In this document: positions 7,464 through 14,143 of the stretch, in pieces
How positions within the stretch are numbered: position 1 is the stretch's first letter
Layout of the letters: every line of letters begins with the position of its first letter
Origin: Cacconaster sp045114175
GTDB lineage: Bacteria; Bacteroidota; Bacteroidia; Bacteroidales; UBA932
DNA length: 18,494 nt
Direction of reading: 5' to 3'
Assembly (NCBI GenBank): GCA_045114175.1
Contig: JBGUJZ010000040.1
Coordinates: forward strand, 1 to 18,494
Notes under the pieces: generated by a model
Databases searched by the model: none
What the model saw: the letters and a program-made list of their open reading frames with translations, nothing else
What the model was told of the DNA's origin: nothing
Program-made: the position numbers and the translations under genes

Positions 7464-8711
7464 TTATCCGAAGAGATATTTCTTCTGGGCTGGGGTCAAC
7501 GCATCGATGCGGAGGCCCCAGTCTTTTAATTTGCGCTGGGCAACCTCTTCATCGATTTCTGCCGGGACATCGTGCAGTTTGCTGCCCGGTGCGTTGCGCA
7601 AGTCGGGATGCGAAGCCAAATAGCGTGCGCTGAGGGCCTGGATGGCGAACGACATATCCATAATCTCAGCAGGATGGCCGTCTCCGGCAGCCAGGTTGAC
7701 CAGTCTGCCTTCCGCCAGCACATAGATGCGGCGGCCGTCTTCCAACCGGTATCCCATGATATTCTTGCGGGCTTCGCGGGCCTCTACCGCCATTTTACGC
7801 AGCCCAGCCACATCTACCTCCACATCAAAGTGGCCGGCGTTGCAGCAGATGGCGCCATCTTTCATCACGGCAAAGTGAGCGGGCGTGATCACGTCGGCGC
7901 AACCGGTTACGGTCACGAAAAGATCGCCGAGCGGCGCAGCTTCGTCCATCGTCATCACGCGGAAACCGTCCATTACGGCCTCCATCGCCTTGATGGGGTT
8001 CACCTCAGTTACCACTACCTTGGCACCCAACCCTTTGGCGCGCATAGCCACGCCTTTACCGCACCAGCCGTAGCCTGCCACAACCACCGTTTTGCCCGCT
8101 ACAATCAGGTTGGTGGTGCGATTGATGCCGTCCCACACCGACTGTCCGGTGCCGTAACGGTTGTCAAACAGGTGCTTGCAGTCGGCATTGTTGACCAGCA
8201 TCATCGGGAAGGCGAGCTTTCCGGCGCGATCCATCGCCTGCAAGCGCAGAATGCCCGTCGTGGTCTCTTCACAGCCACCCAGCACGTTGGAAATCAGCTG
8301 CGGATATTCGGCGTGCAAGAGCGACACAAGGTCGCCGCCATCATCAATAATCACATTGGGCCCCACCTCCAGCACGCGGCGGATGTGCGACTCATACTCT
8401 TCCGGCGTAGCGGCATACCAGGCAAAGACGTTCAGGCCGTCGTGAACCAGTGCGGCAGCCACATCATCCTGCGTGGAGAGCGGGTTGCTGCCTGTGACAT
8501 ACATCTCCGCACCACCGGCAGCCAGCACTTTGCACAGATAGGCAGTCTTGGCCTCCAGATGTACCGAGAGGGCGATTTTCAGCCCTGCAAAGGGTTTTTC
8601 TTTGGTAAATTCAGCCTCCAAGCCGCGCAGCAGCGGCATGTGGTGGCGGACCCAATCGATTTTCAGTGCTCCGTCTTTCCAGAGCGATTCGTTGCGGATG
8701 ATGTATGGCAT
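7464..8711 (-). CDS. ahcY: Short-type S-adenosylhomocysteine hydrolase homologue, probable S-inosylhomocysteine hydrolase
   Basis: A 415-residue NAD-dependent hydrolase of the AhcY family, lacking the roughly 40-residue insertion of most bacterial enzymes and resembling the Thermotoga/archaeal form. Conserved elements: IIDDGGD (Asp124), GCEETTTG (Glu149), CKHLFDNRYGTGQS (Lys179, Asp183, Asn184), Rossmann NAD loop GYGWCGKG (213-220), AGHF (His294) and GDGHP (His346). The adenine-contact motif, HxTxE in human AhcY (Thr57, Glu59), is HLEAKT here (His51, Glu53, Lys55), that is HxExK. To my knowledge that form is associated with M. jannaschii and T. maritima enzymes that prefer S-inosylhomocysteine. 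It should release homocysteine plus inosine (or adenosine) for SAM recycling. It is the last gene of an operon; its first 49 bases overlap the HD gene in another frame. The N-terminus is about 14 residues longer than I recall for Thermotoga. Family certain; substrate inferred. Confidence 0.9.
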   Translation of the reverse strand: MPYIIRNESLWKDGALKIDWVRHHMPLLRGLEAEFTKEKPFAGLKIALSVHLEAKTAYLCKVLAAGGAEMYVTGSNPLSTQDDVAAALVHDGLNVFAWYAATPEEYESHIRRVLEVGPNVIIDDGGDLVSLLHAEYPQLISNVLGGCEETTTGILRLQAMDRAGKLAFPMMLVNNADCKHLFDNRYGTGQSVWDGINRTTNLIVAGKTVVVAGYGWCGKGVAMRAKGLGAKVVVTEVNPIKAMEAVMDGFRVMTMDEAAPLGDLFVTVTGCADVITPAHFAVMKDGAICCNAGHFDVEVDVAGLRKMAVEAREARKNIMGYRLEDGRRIYVLAEGRLVNLAAGDGHPAEIMDMSFAIQALSARYLASHPDLRNAPGSKLHDVPAEIDEEVAQRKLKDWGLRIDALTPAQKKYLFG

Positions 8712-9328
8712 AAGTCGTAGTATTTGTCAAAACGGATGCGCAGGGCCGCCTCGTCGGCAATCAGGGCGCGCAATTCAGCCAGCCGCTGTGCGTTGCGGGA
8801 TTCGGGAATCCAGAGTTTGAGATAGCCGCCTTCCGCATATTTCTCGTGCAGATGATCCAGCGTGCGGTGCCAGTAGCCCTCCCGATCCATCTCGGGATAA
8901 TGGGCAAAACCATATTCCACGGTGCGACGGATCACGGTTTCCGGATCGATCAGCCGGTCTGCCTCCGCGATAATGCGGCCATAGAGGGTACGCGGAGCGT
9001 GGTCAGACGAAGCGCGGTGATCTTCAGCCGCCTGCGCGGCCAGTTCAACGCCTTCCGGCGTAAGCCACTGCAACAGACGCGCATCGCTGCGGATGATGCG
9101 ACCAGAAACCAGATGGTGCGTCTCACGGCCTTCGATAATCCCCAGATCGTGGTAAGCAGCTGCCACATAGAGAATCTCGGGATCCACGTCGTAGTGCTCC
9201 GCAAGCTCCAGCGCCTGCTCAATCACAGCCTCCGCATGGTCTCTGCGGTGGCCCGCGTCAAAAGCATCATAGCGCGGAATAATCTCCTCGCGCACAAAAC
9301 GTTGAAGGGATTCTCGAACAGGTTTCAT
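8663..9328 (-). CDS. HD-domain metal-dependent hydrolase
   Basis: A 221-residue cytoplasmic HD-superfamily protein. The motif H...HD...D is present: GHRRDH (His31 the likely first ligand, His27 the alternative), AAAYHDLG (His60-Asp61) and EADRLI (Asp124), with a second His cluster ETHHLVSG (69-76). HD proteins are usually phosphohydrolases acting on nucleotides or phosphoesters, but the exact substrate is not readable here. The C-terminal 90 residues are helical and charged, with no second recognisable domain. The ATG overlaps the omega-amidase stop (ATGA, 9325-9328), and the 3' end runs 49 bases into the AhcY-like gene, so it is the middle cistron of a tightly coupled operon. That position suggests a role in the same nucleoside or methionine-cycle chemistry, which is an inference only. 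Confidence 0.85.
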   Translation of the reverse strand: MKPVRESLQRFVREEIIPRYDAFDAGHRRDHAEAVIEQALELAEHYDVDPEILYVAAAYHDLGIIEGRETHHLVSGRIIRSDARLLQWLTPEGVELAAQAAEDHRASSDHAPRTLYGRIIAEADRLIDPETVIRRTVEYGFAHYPEMDREGYWHRTLDHLHEKYAEGGYLKLWIPESRNAQRLAELRALIADEAALRIRFDKYYDLCHTSSATNRSGKTEH

Positions 9329-10113
9329 CGGCGGGCTTCAGTATAAGGTGGAAGGGTATCGTCGGCATCTTCCCTCACAGGAAACTTCTCCTGGAAAAGA
9401 CGCACAAATTCGGGACTCAGTTTGGCCTCCACGATGGCTTCCTGGCCATCCGGCGCCGCGGCAAGAAGGTCGCCATACGGGCTGATGGCGCGCGTTCCAC
9501 CGTTGTAATCATCTGTCTGGTCTCTGCCGATCCGGTTGACAGCCAGCACATAGCACTGGTTCTCAACAGCGCGCGCCTGCGCGAGGATATCCCACGCGCT
9601 ACGGCGAATGCCCGGCCAGTTGGCCGTAATCAGAATGGCATCGAAATCCCCACGGTTGCGACACCAGGCAGGGAAACGGAGGTCGTAGCAGACCAGTAGC
9701 AGGAAGCGAAGGCCTCTCCACTCCACCACCACGCGCTCCTGGCCCGGCGTAATGAAGGCCGGCTCGCCACCGGGCGCGAAGAGGTGATGCTTGTTGTAGA
9801 AAATGGTTGAGCCATCCGGTTTTACGAAGTAGAAGCGGTTGCGATAGAGATTGCCCTCATGCACAGCCAGACTGCCGCAAACTGCCGCATTTTTGGCCGC
9901 CGCCCACTCCTTCATCAGCTCCAGCGAAGCGCAACTGCCATCCACCAGCTCCTCCGCCACACCCACGAGGTTCGTCACAAAGCCGGTAGCGAACATCTCG
10001 GGAAGCAGATAGAGGTCCGCATCCGGCACCGATTCCATGCGCAAACGATTGAGCCTCAGATTCTCCGAAGGGTTGGCCCAGACAATGTCTTGTTGAAGCA
10101 GAACGACTTTCAT
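9325..10113 (-). CDS. Nitrilase-superfamily omega-amidase (YafV/MtnU-like)
   Basis: A 262-residue carbon-nitrogen hydrolase with the full catalytic triad: Glu39 in LLPEMFATGF, Lys108 in YNKHHLF and nucleophile Cys142 in LLVCYDLRFP. The context around each (LLQQDIVW at the N-terminus, EWRG before VCYDLRFP, ITANWP, ARAVENQCYVLAVNRIG, EKFPVREDAD near the C-terminus) resembles E. coli YafV, an omega-amidase that hydrolyses 2-oxoglutaramate and 2-oxosuccinamate. In the family, this drives glutamine-dependent transamination, including the last step of methionine salvage (B. subtilis mtnU). It is the first gene of a three-gene operon with an HD hydrolase and an S-adenosyl/inosylhomocysteine hydrolase homologue, which fits a methionine/SAM recycling role. 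The start at 10113 is 19 bases downstream of a good -7 element. Confidence 0.9.
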   Translation of the reverse strand: MKVVLLQQDIVWANPSENLRLNRLRMESVPDADLYLLPEMFATGFVTNLVGVAEELVDGSCASLELMKEWAAAKNAAVCGSLAVHEGNLYRNRFYFVKPDGSTIFYNKHHLFAPGGEPAFITPGQERVVVEWRGLRFLLLVCYDLRFPAWCRNRGDFDAILITANWPGIRRSAWDILAQARAVENQCYVLAVNRIGRDQTDDYNGGTRAISPYGDLLAAAPDGQEAIVEAKLSPEFVRLFQEKFPVREDADDTLPPYTEARR

Positions 10114-10131
10114 CTTCCTTGATTAACCGTA

Positions 10132-10139
10132 CAAAATTA
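10132..10139 (-). promoter_or_regulatory. -7 promoter element of the omega-amidase/HD/ahcY operon (TAATTTTG)
   Basis: The minus strand reads TAATTTTG, an exact TAnnTTTG match, 18 bases upstream of the ATG at 10113. It lies only 15 bases from the divergent -7 of the deaminase operon, so the two promoters probably interfere or share a regulator. Confidence 0.5.
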
Positions 10140-10148
10140 CGAAAAAAC

Positions 10149-10170
10149 TTTTCCTATCTTTGTAGGAAAA
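10149..10170. promoter_or_regulatory. Inverted repeat enclosing the deaminase-operon -7 box (operator candidate)
   Basis: TTTTCCTA (10149-10156) and TAGGAAAA (10163-10170) are perfect 8-base inverted arms around TCTTTG. The exact -7 element TATCTTTG (10155-10162) sits inside the repeat. The predicted start point falls in or just after the right arm, ten to fifteen bases before the deaminase ATG. A protein bound here would cover the promoter core. The repeat could alternatively act as a DNA cruciform, or arise by chance from A/T-rich promoter sequence. Confidence 0.45.
10155..10162 (+). promoter_or_regulatory. -7 promoter element of the deaminase/mscS operon (TATCTTTG)
   Basis: An exact TAnnTTTG match, 17 bases upstream of the deaminase ATG at 10180. 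AAAGAG follows between promoter and start. There is no clear -33 TTTG. The element is enclosed by an 8-base inverted repeat. Confidence 0.55.
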
Positions 10171-10179
10171 TGTAAAGAG

Positions 10180-10647
10180 ATGAAAGCTACCAACAAATAT
10201 ATGCAAATGGCTATCGAAGAGGCGCGCGCGGGCATCACCCAAGAGCACGGCGGCCCCTTCGGAAGCGTGATTGTCAAAGATGGCGTCGTGGTGGGCCGCG
10301 GCCACAACCGCGTGCTGCTGGACCATGACCCCACCTGCCATGGAGAGGTTTCCGCCATGCGTGATGCCGGCAAGCGGCTGGGCACCTACGACCTCTCCGA
10401 CTGTGACCTTTACACCACGGGCGAACCCTGCCCGATGTGCCTCTGCGCCTGCCTCTGGGCCAATATTCGCCGCGTTTACTTCGGTTGCACGATTGAAGAC
10501 AACGGCCGGATCGGCTTCCGTGACGACAAGTTCGACGGCCTCTTCTCCGGCCGCGACAAGCTGGGCGAGTTCCTGATTCCGATGGATCGCGAAGCTTGCC
10601 TGGAACTCTTCGATGATTACGCGCGCATGCATCACATTATCTATTGA
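10180..10647 (+). CDS. Nucleoside/guanine deaminase (CDA superfamily, GuaD/TadA-like)
   Basis: A 155-residue zinc-dependent deaminase. The catalytic site is complete: CHGEVSAM (zinc ligand His54, proton-shuttle Glu56) and GEPCPMCLCAC (zinc ligands Cys84 and Cys87). GGPFGSVIVKDG (24-35) and the ANIRRVYFGCTIEDNG segment fit the bacterial guanine deaminase subgroup (B. subtilis GuaD) better than tRNA-specific TadA, and the acidic GFRDDKFDGLF tail region is typical of Bacteroidales nucleoside deaminases. It probably converts guanine to xanthine, or a related purine, in the cytoplasm. His-Gly-Glu replaces the more common His-Ala-Glu. It is the first gene of an operon with a large MscS channel 14 bases downstream, divergent from the omega-amidase/ahcY operon. 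Substrate is uncertain. Confidence 0.87.
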   Translation: MKATNKYMQMAIEEARAGITQEHGGPFGSVIVKDGVVVGRGHNRVLLDHDPTCHGEVSAMRDAGKRLGTYDLSDCDLYTTGEPCPMCLCACLWANIRRVYFGCTIEDNGRIGFRDDKFDGLFSGRDKLGEFLIPMDREACLELFDDYARMHHIIY

Positions 10648-10661
10648 TCAAACTGAATCCC

Positions 10662-13307
10662 ATGAATAAACTCCGCAGATTTCTTATCGCGGCTGCCGCC
10701 CTGCTCATCACCGTCCCGGCAGGCGCCGTGTTCAACGAGAAAGACCTGGGCCAGACCATTTCCGTGCTCCGCTACGAGTTGAGCCAGGAGGTGGCCAAGC
10801 GTGCAACGCGCCAGGACCGCATTAACAGTCGCGACCGTTCGCAGCACGGCACGATGGTCCAGACGCTCAAGAAGTGCAACGAGCTGGCGCTGATGCTCTA
10901 CTCTCAGAATCAGGACTATACATTCGATATGACCTACGCCCTGAAGGAGGTGACCAAGCAGTATCAGGCCTTCAACGAGCGTAAGATGCCGTTCGACGAG
11001 ATTGTCACTACACTCGATCTGGAGATTGACCGCTATTCGCGCCTGATTGAGTCGCTCCGCCGTCTTCCCCCGGAGCTGCGCGATATCAAGGAGATTCCTG
11101 ACAGCCTGAAATATACCAACGACAGCATCCGCAGCTATGCCATGCCCGCCGCTCCGCGTCGCGGCTCGCGCGATAAGATTTTCAACGGCCAGCGCATGCG
11201 GCTTGACAGCCTCAATTCCCGCGGCACCATGTCGGCTTTCTTCCTGGACGAACAGGGTCAGCAAGACCGCGATTCCTGCATCCACTACGCCGCTACGCTG
11301 CTCAAGATGTATCAGGAATCCAAGGAGCGCATCATCAAGGACAACGAGCACTACCAGGATGCCAGCCAGCGGCTCAAAGAGTCGTACGATTACGCGCAAG
11401 ACCGCTACAAGGTCATCCAACGCAGGATGTTCATCAAGGGTACCGGTAACTACTTTACCATTCTCAAACGCCTGAAAAGCAATTGGAAACGGGCGTATGC
11501 AGACTGCGTAAACAAGTATAGCCGCACCAAGGCATTCGACCAGACGCTGGCTGCCAGCGAGTGGCGCGGCCCTATGGTATTCGGTTTTCTGGGCACCCAG
11601 TTCGGCATTCTGCTGCTGGCCACCCTGCTCTGCCTGCTGGCTGCGGCCATTCTGCGGCCCAAGGTCAAATCCATGCAGTCCGATGTGTTCAAGCATCGTC
11701 TTCCAGCCCTCATCCTGCTGGGCGGCGTCGTGATATTCGGTTTGTGCCAGTATATCATCCCAGAGGTCGTAGAAAACAACTATTTCCATGTTGCCGCTTC
11801 GCTGCTGATCGTGCTTGCGTGGATTTTGCTGGTGATGCTGCTTTCGCTCATCGTCCGTCACAAGGGCGAAGAGACCACACCGCGTCTGAAGCTCTACGTC
11901 CCCACCATCCTGCTGGGCTTCCTGATCATCATCTTCCGCGTGGTTTTTATTCCGAACCGGATGATGAACATCGTCTTCCCGCCGCTGATGCTTGTGGCTG
12001 TCATCTGGCAGTTGGTGCTCTGCATCAAGAACCACAAGTTCAAAGCAGATGCCGATATTATCATTGGCTGGATCACGCTGGCCATCCTGGTGGCGACCGC
12101 TGTGCTTTCGTGGTGCGGATTTGTGCTGCTGGGCATCCAGATCGCAATCTGGTGGCTCTTCCAGGCCGCCTCCATTGAAGCGATCCTGGCCATCATCGTG
12201 CTCCTGGATGAATTCAAGAAGCGTTATCTGGACCGCAAGGTGGCTGAATATCGCAAGGCTCACCCCACCACCGAGGTCAAGGAGCGTAAGGGCGACACCA
12301 TCCGTGTCACCTGGTGGTACGATCTTATCTCGCAGGTGCTGGTGCCGGTTGCGGCCATCATCTCTATCCCGCTCTGCGTTTATATGGCGTTGGATGTATT
12401 TGACCTGACGGAGATCAGCCAACAAATCTTCTATACTACCTTCTTCGATTTCCAGAACGCAGAGGGCAAGGAGATTTTCAAGCTTTCGTTCTATATGATC
12501 GTGCTGGCATCTTCGCTCTACTTCGTGTTCCGCTATCTGAACTACGCACTTCGCTTCATCTACAAAGACTTGATGTTCAACCATATCCGCCGCACCAGCG
12601 GAAAAGATCACGTAGAGGCAAACGAGATCAACCTGAGCCTTTCGGAGAGCGTCATCAGCATCCTGGTCTGGGGCAGCTACGTGATTCTCACCATTCTGCT
12701 GCTGAATATCCCGATGGGCGCGGTTTCTATCATCGCCGCCGGTCTGGCTACCGGTCTCGGTCTCGCCATGAAGGATATCCTGAACAACTTCATCTATGGT
12801 ATCCAGCTGATGTCCGGACGCCTCCGCGTAGGCGACTGGGTTGAATGCGACGGCGTGCGCGGCAAGGTGACTTCCATCAGCTACCAGAGTACCCAGATTG
12901 AGACGATTGAGGGTGCCGTGATGTCGTTCCTCAATGCTGCGCTCTTCAACAAAAACTTCAAGAACCTGACGCGCAACAACGCCTACGAGTTCCTTAAGAT
13001 CATCGTTGGCGTCAGTTATGGCACCGATGTAGAAAAGGTGCGCAGCGTGCTATCAGAGGCGCTGAAACCGCTCTGCACCAAGGATACTTTCAACCGTGAT
13101 ATCGTGGATCCCAAGCGGGGTATCAACGTCACCTTTGAGAACTTTGGCGACAGCTCCGTGGACATTTCCGTCAAGCAGTATGTGCTGGTTTCCGAGCGCT
13201 TCGGCTACACCGCCCGCGCCAAAGAGGCCATCTACGACGCCCTGAACGCCAACGGCATCACCATCCCCTTCCCGCAGCGGGATGTTCACATCATTGAAGA
13301 GAAGTAA
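10662..13307 (+). CDS. Large MscS-family mechanosensitive channel (MscM/MscK-like)
   Basis: An 881-residue membrane protein. I choose the ATG at 10662 (MNKLRRFLIAAAAL), 14 bases after the deaminase stop, because a signal peptide with cleavage near AGA (residue 22) follows immediately. Residues 23-305 are a charged, helical, coiled-coil-prone periplasmic domain (QTISVLRYELSQEVAKRATR and similar). Roughly ten membrane segments follow (about 306-330, 347-368, 374-400, 409-431, 436-456, two or more within 462-520, 551-580, 605-630), then the MscS core: TM near 657-683, pore helix AVSIIAAGLATGLGLAMKDILNN (687 onward), beta domain RLRVGDWVECDGVRG, and an alpha/beta C-terminus ending FPQRDVHIIEEK. 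This matches the extended MscK/MscM class, which gates under moderate tension. Pairing with a purine deaminase has no obvious functional logic. Transcription should end at the hairpin at 13393. Confidence 0.92.
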   Translation: MNKLRRFLIAAAALLITVPAGAVFNEKDLGQTISVLRYELSQEVAKRATRQDRINSRDRSQHGTMVQTLKKCNELALMLYSQNQDYTFDMTYALKEVTKQYQAFNERKMPFDEIVTTLDLEIDRYSRLIESLRRLPPELRDIKEIPDSLKYTNDSIRSYAMPAAPRRGSRDKIFNGQRMRLDSLNSRGTMSAFFLDEQGQQDRDSCIHYAATLLKMYQESKERIIKDNEHYQDASQRLKESYDYAQDRYKVIQRRMFIKGTGNYFTILKRLKSNWKRAYADCVNKYSRTKAFDQTLAASEWRGPMVFGFLGTQFGILLLATLLCLLAAAILRPKVKSMQSDVFKHRLPALILLGGVVIFGLCQYIIPEVVENNYFHVAASLLIVLAWILLVMLLSLIVRHKGEETTPRLKLYVPTILLGFLIIIFRVVFIPNRMMNIVFPPLMLVAVIWQLVLCIKNHKFKADADIIIGWITLAILVATAVLSWCGFVLLGIQIAIWWLFQAASIEAILAIIVLLDEFKKRYLDRKVAEYRKAHPTTEVKERKGDTIRVTWWYDLISQVLVPVAAIISIPLCVYMALDVFDLTEISQQIFYTTFFDFQNAEGKEIFKLSFYMIVLASSLYFVFRYLNYALRFIYKDLMFNHIRRTSGKDHVEANEINLSLSESVISILVWGSYVILTILLLNIPMGAVSIIAAGLATGLGLAMKDILNNFIYGIQLMSGRLRVGDWVECDGVRGKVTSISYQSTQIETIEGAVMSFLNAALFNKNFKNLTRNNAYEFLKIIVGVSYGTDVEKVRSVLSEALKPLCTKDTFNRDIVDPKRGINVTFENFGDSSVDISVKQYVLVSERFGYTARAKEAIYDALNANGITIPFPQRDVHIIEEK

Positions 13308-13392
13308 CTATGATTCGGCTGGCAAACCCGTTACTACGCTCTGGGGATGAAGCCCCAGTATACATCTATGGAATTGCTCGTGGATGAGCAAT
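13308..13392 (+). other. Structured 3' untranslated region with two hairpins and a competing long-range helix
   Basis: There is no gene here. CTGGGG (13341-13346) pairs with CCCCAG (13353-13358), and ATTGCTC (13373-13379) pairs perfectly with GAGCAAT (13386-13392). In addition GGCTGGCAAAC (13317-13327) can pair with GTTTgtGCCAGCC (13406-13418, two-base bulge), the same bases used by the downstream terminator. GGCTGGC occurs at both 13317 and 13399, so the two helices exclude each other. No known RNA family is recognised. Confidence 0.4.
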
Positions 13393-13424
13393 AAAAAAGG
13401 CTGGCGTTTGTGCCAGCCTTTTTT
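13393..13424. terminator. Bidirectional intrinsic terminator
   Basis: Six A, then GGCTGGC (13399-13405), loop GTTTGT, GCCAGCC (13412-13418), then six T. The 7-bp GC-rich stem flanked by A6 and T6 works on both strands. It should end the deaminase/large mscS transcript (plus) and the DUF4923 transcript (minus). It is the only textbook intrinsic terminator in the window. Confidence 0.9.
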
Positions 13425-13440
13425 AATCGTCTTTATCGGA

Positions 13441-14064
13441 TTATTTCATCTTCACCAAATCGAAGCCGAGCTGCATGCCACTGTAGTTCTTGATGAGGGT
13501 GTTGATGGTGGCGATGGTCTGGTTGGAGCCAGCCGTTGCAGCGGTGAGCTTCTTGAGGAGTTTCAGCAGGGAGTTTGCCTTAAAGAGAATCTTCAGGTTA
13601 TCGCTGGTAACAGATGCGGTACCGGAAATCTTAGGGAGTTTCACGCCTTTTGCGAAGGTCAGGGTGATGTCACTTCCATTGATGGTGTAGGTGCCGGAAT
13701 AGAGCTTTTCACCGTAAACCAGCGCAAAGGAACTGTCGGCAGCAAAACCCATCTGGAAAGCGCCAGCCTTGATACCGATCTTCTCCAAATACGGGTCTAC
13801 CTGAGCAGCAAGGGTGTTGGAAGCAGCGGCAGCTGCTACGTTAGCGGTAATGTCTTCTCCGCTAAGAGCAATGGCGGAACCTTTGAAGTCCCAGTTTCCA
13901 ACGATACTGGTGTTCAGCGAGATGCCGGTTACACTTTCAAGAACGTTCTTGACCGTTTCGTTATTGGTCAGGTTCTTGAGGAGACCACCCAGACCAGATT
14001 GCGCGGAAAGAGGTGCGGATGCAAGAAGTGCAAGCGCTGCAATTGCGATAAGATGCTTTTTCAT
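13441..14064 (-). CDS. DUF4923-family exported lipocalin-like protein
   Basis: A 207-residue secreted or periplasmic protein of unknown function, from a family I recognise from Bacteroidetes. The start at 14064 (MKKHLIAIAALALLASAPLSA) gives a clear signal peptide cleaved before QSG at about residue 21; an in-frame ATG at 14100 would overlap the promoter. The mature protein opens with a glycine-rich segment (GLGGLLKNL), then a short helix (NETVKNVLESVTG), then GNWDFKGSAIAL, the lipocalin-like opening strand, followed by alternating beta segments (GAFQMGFAADSSF, YSGTYTINGSDITLTF) and a helical C-terminus with the YSGMQLGFDL motif. There is no lipobox cysteine, so it is probably not a lipoprotein. 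It is monocistronic, divergent from the COG0523 GTPase gene, and ends at the shared terminator. No function should be assumed. Confidence 0.82.
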   Translation of the reverse strand: MKKHLIAIAALALLASAPLSAQSGLGGLLKNLTNNETVKNVLESVTGISLNTSIVGNWDFKGSAIALSGEDITANVAAAAASNTLAAQVDPYLEKIGIKAGAFQMGFAADSSFALVYGEKLYSGTYTINGSDITLTFAKGVKLPKISGTASVTSDNLKILFKANSLLKLLKKLTAATAGSNQTIATINTLIKNYSGMQLGFDLVKMK

Positions 14065-14087
14065 GTTCGTATGATTGAATTTTGTCC

Positions 14088-14120
14088 CAAAGTTAAACAA
14101 TTATCAGACCATCGCGCAAG
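14088..14120 (-). promoter_or_regulatory. Promoter of the DUF4923 gene (CTTG, 21-base spacer, TAACTTTG)
   Basis: The minus strand carries TAACTTTG at 14088-14095 (exact -7) and CTTG at 14117-14120 (3 of 4 for -33 TTTG), 21 bases apart, within the usual 17-23 range. The start point would be near 14082, giving an 18-base leader. Confidence 0.6.
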
Positions 14121-14128
14121 AAAAAGCG

Positions 14129-14136
14129 TACTTTTG
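14129..14136 (+). promoter_or_regulatory. -7 promoter element of the COG0523/Dabb operon (TACTTTTG)
   Basis: An exact TAnnTTTG match, 35 bases upstream of the ATG at 14172. It lies inside a GCGTA direct repeat (14126-14130, 14136-14140). No -33 TTTG is seen. Confidence 0.5.
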
Positions 14137-14143
14137 CGTAAAG

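Noticed and set aside
7572..8720. A 382-codon antisense open frame over the ahcY-like gene
   Set aside because: The sense strand matches AhcY along its whole length; the antisense product has no recognisable motif.
10180..10647. Assignment of the deaminase as tRNA adenosine deaminase TadA, or as the missing SAH deaminase
   Set aside because: The residues after the PCxxC motif fit GuaD-type deaminases better than TadA, and known SAH/deoxyadenosine deaminases are large amidohydrolases, not small CDA-fold proteins. The SAH role cannot be excluded but has no sequence support.
10641..12611. A 656-codon antisense open frame over the large mscS gene
   Set aside because: Its product is rich in Asp, His and Gln in the pattern expected from reading C/G-ending codons backwards, and no domain is recognisable. 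The sense strand encodes a clear membrane channel.
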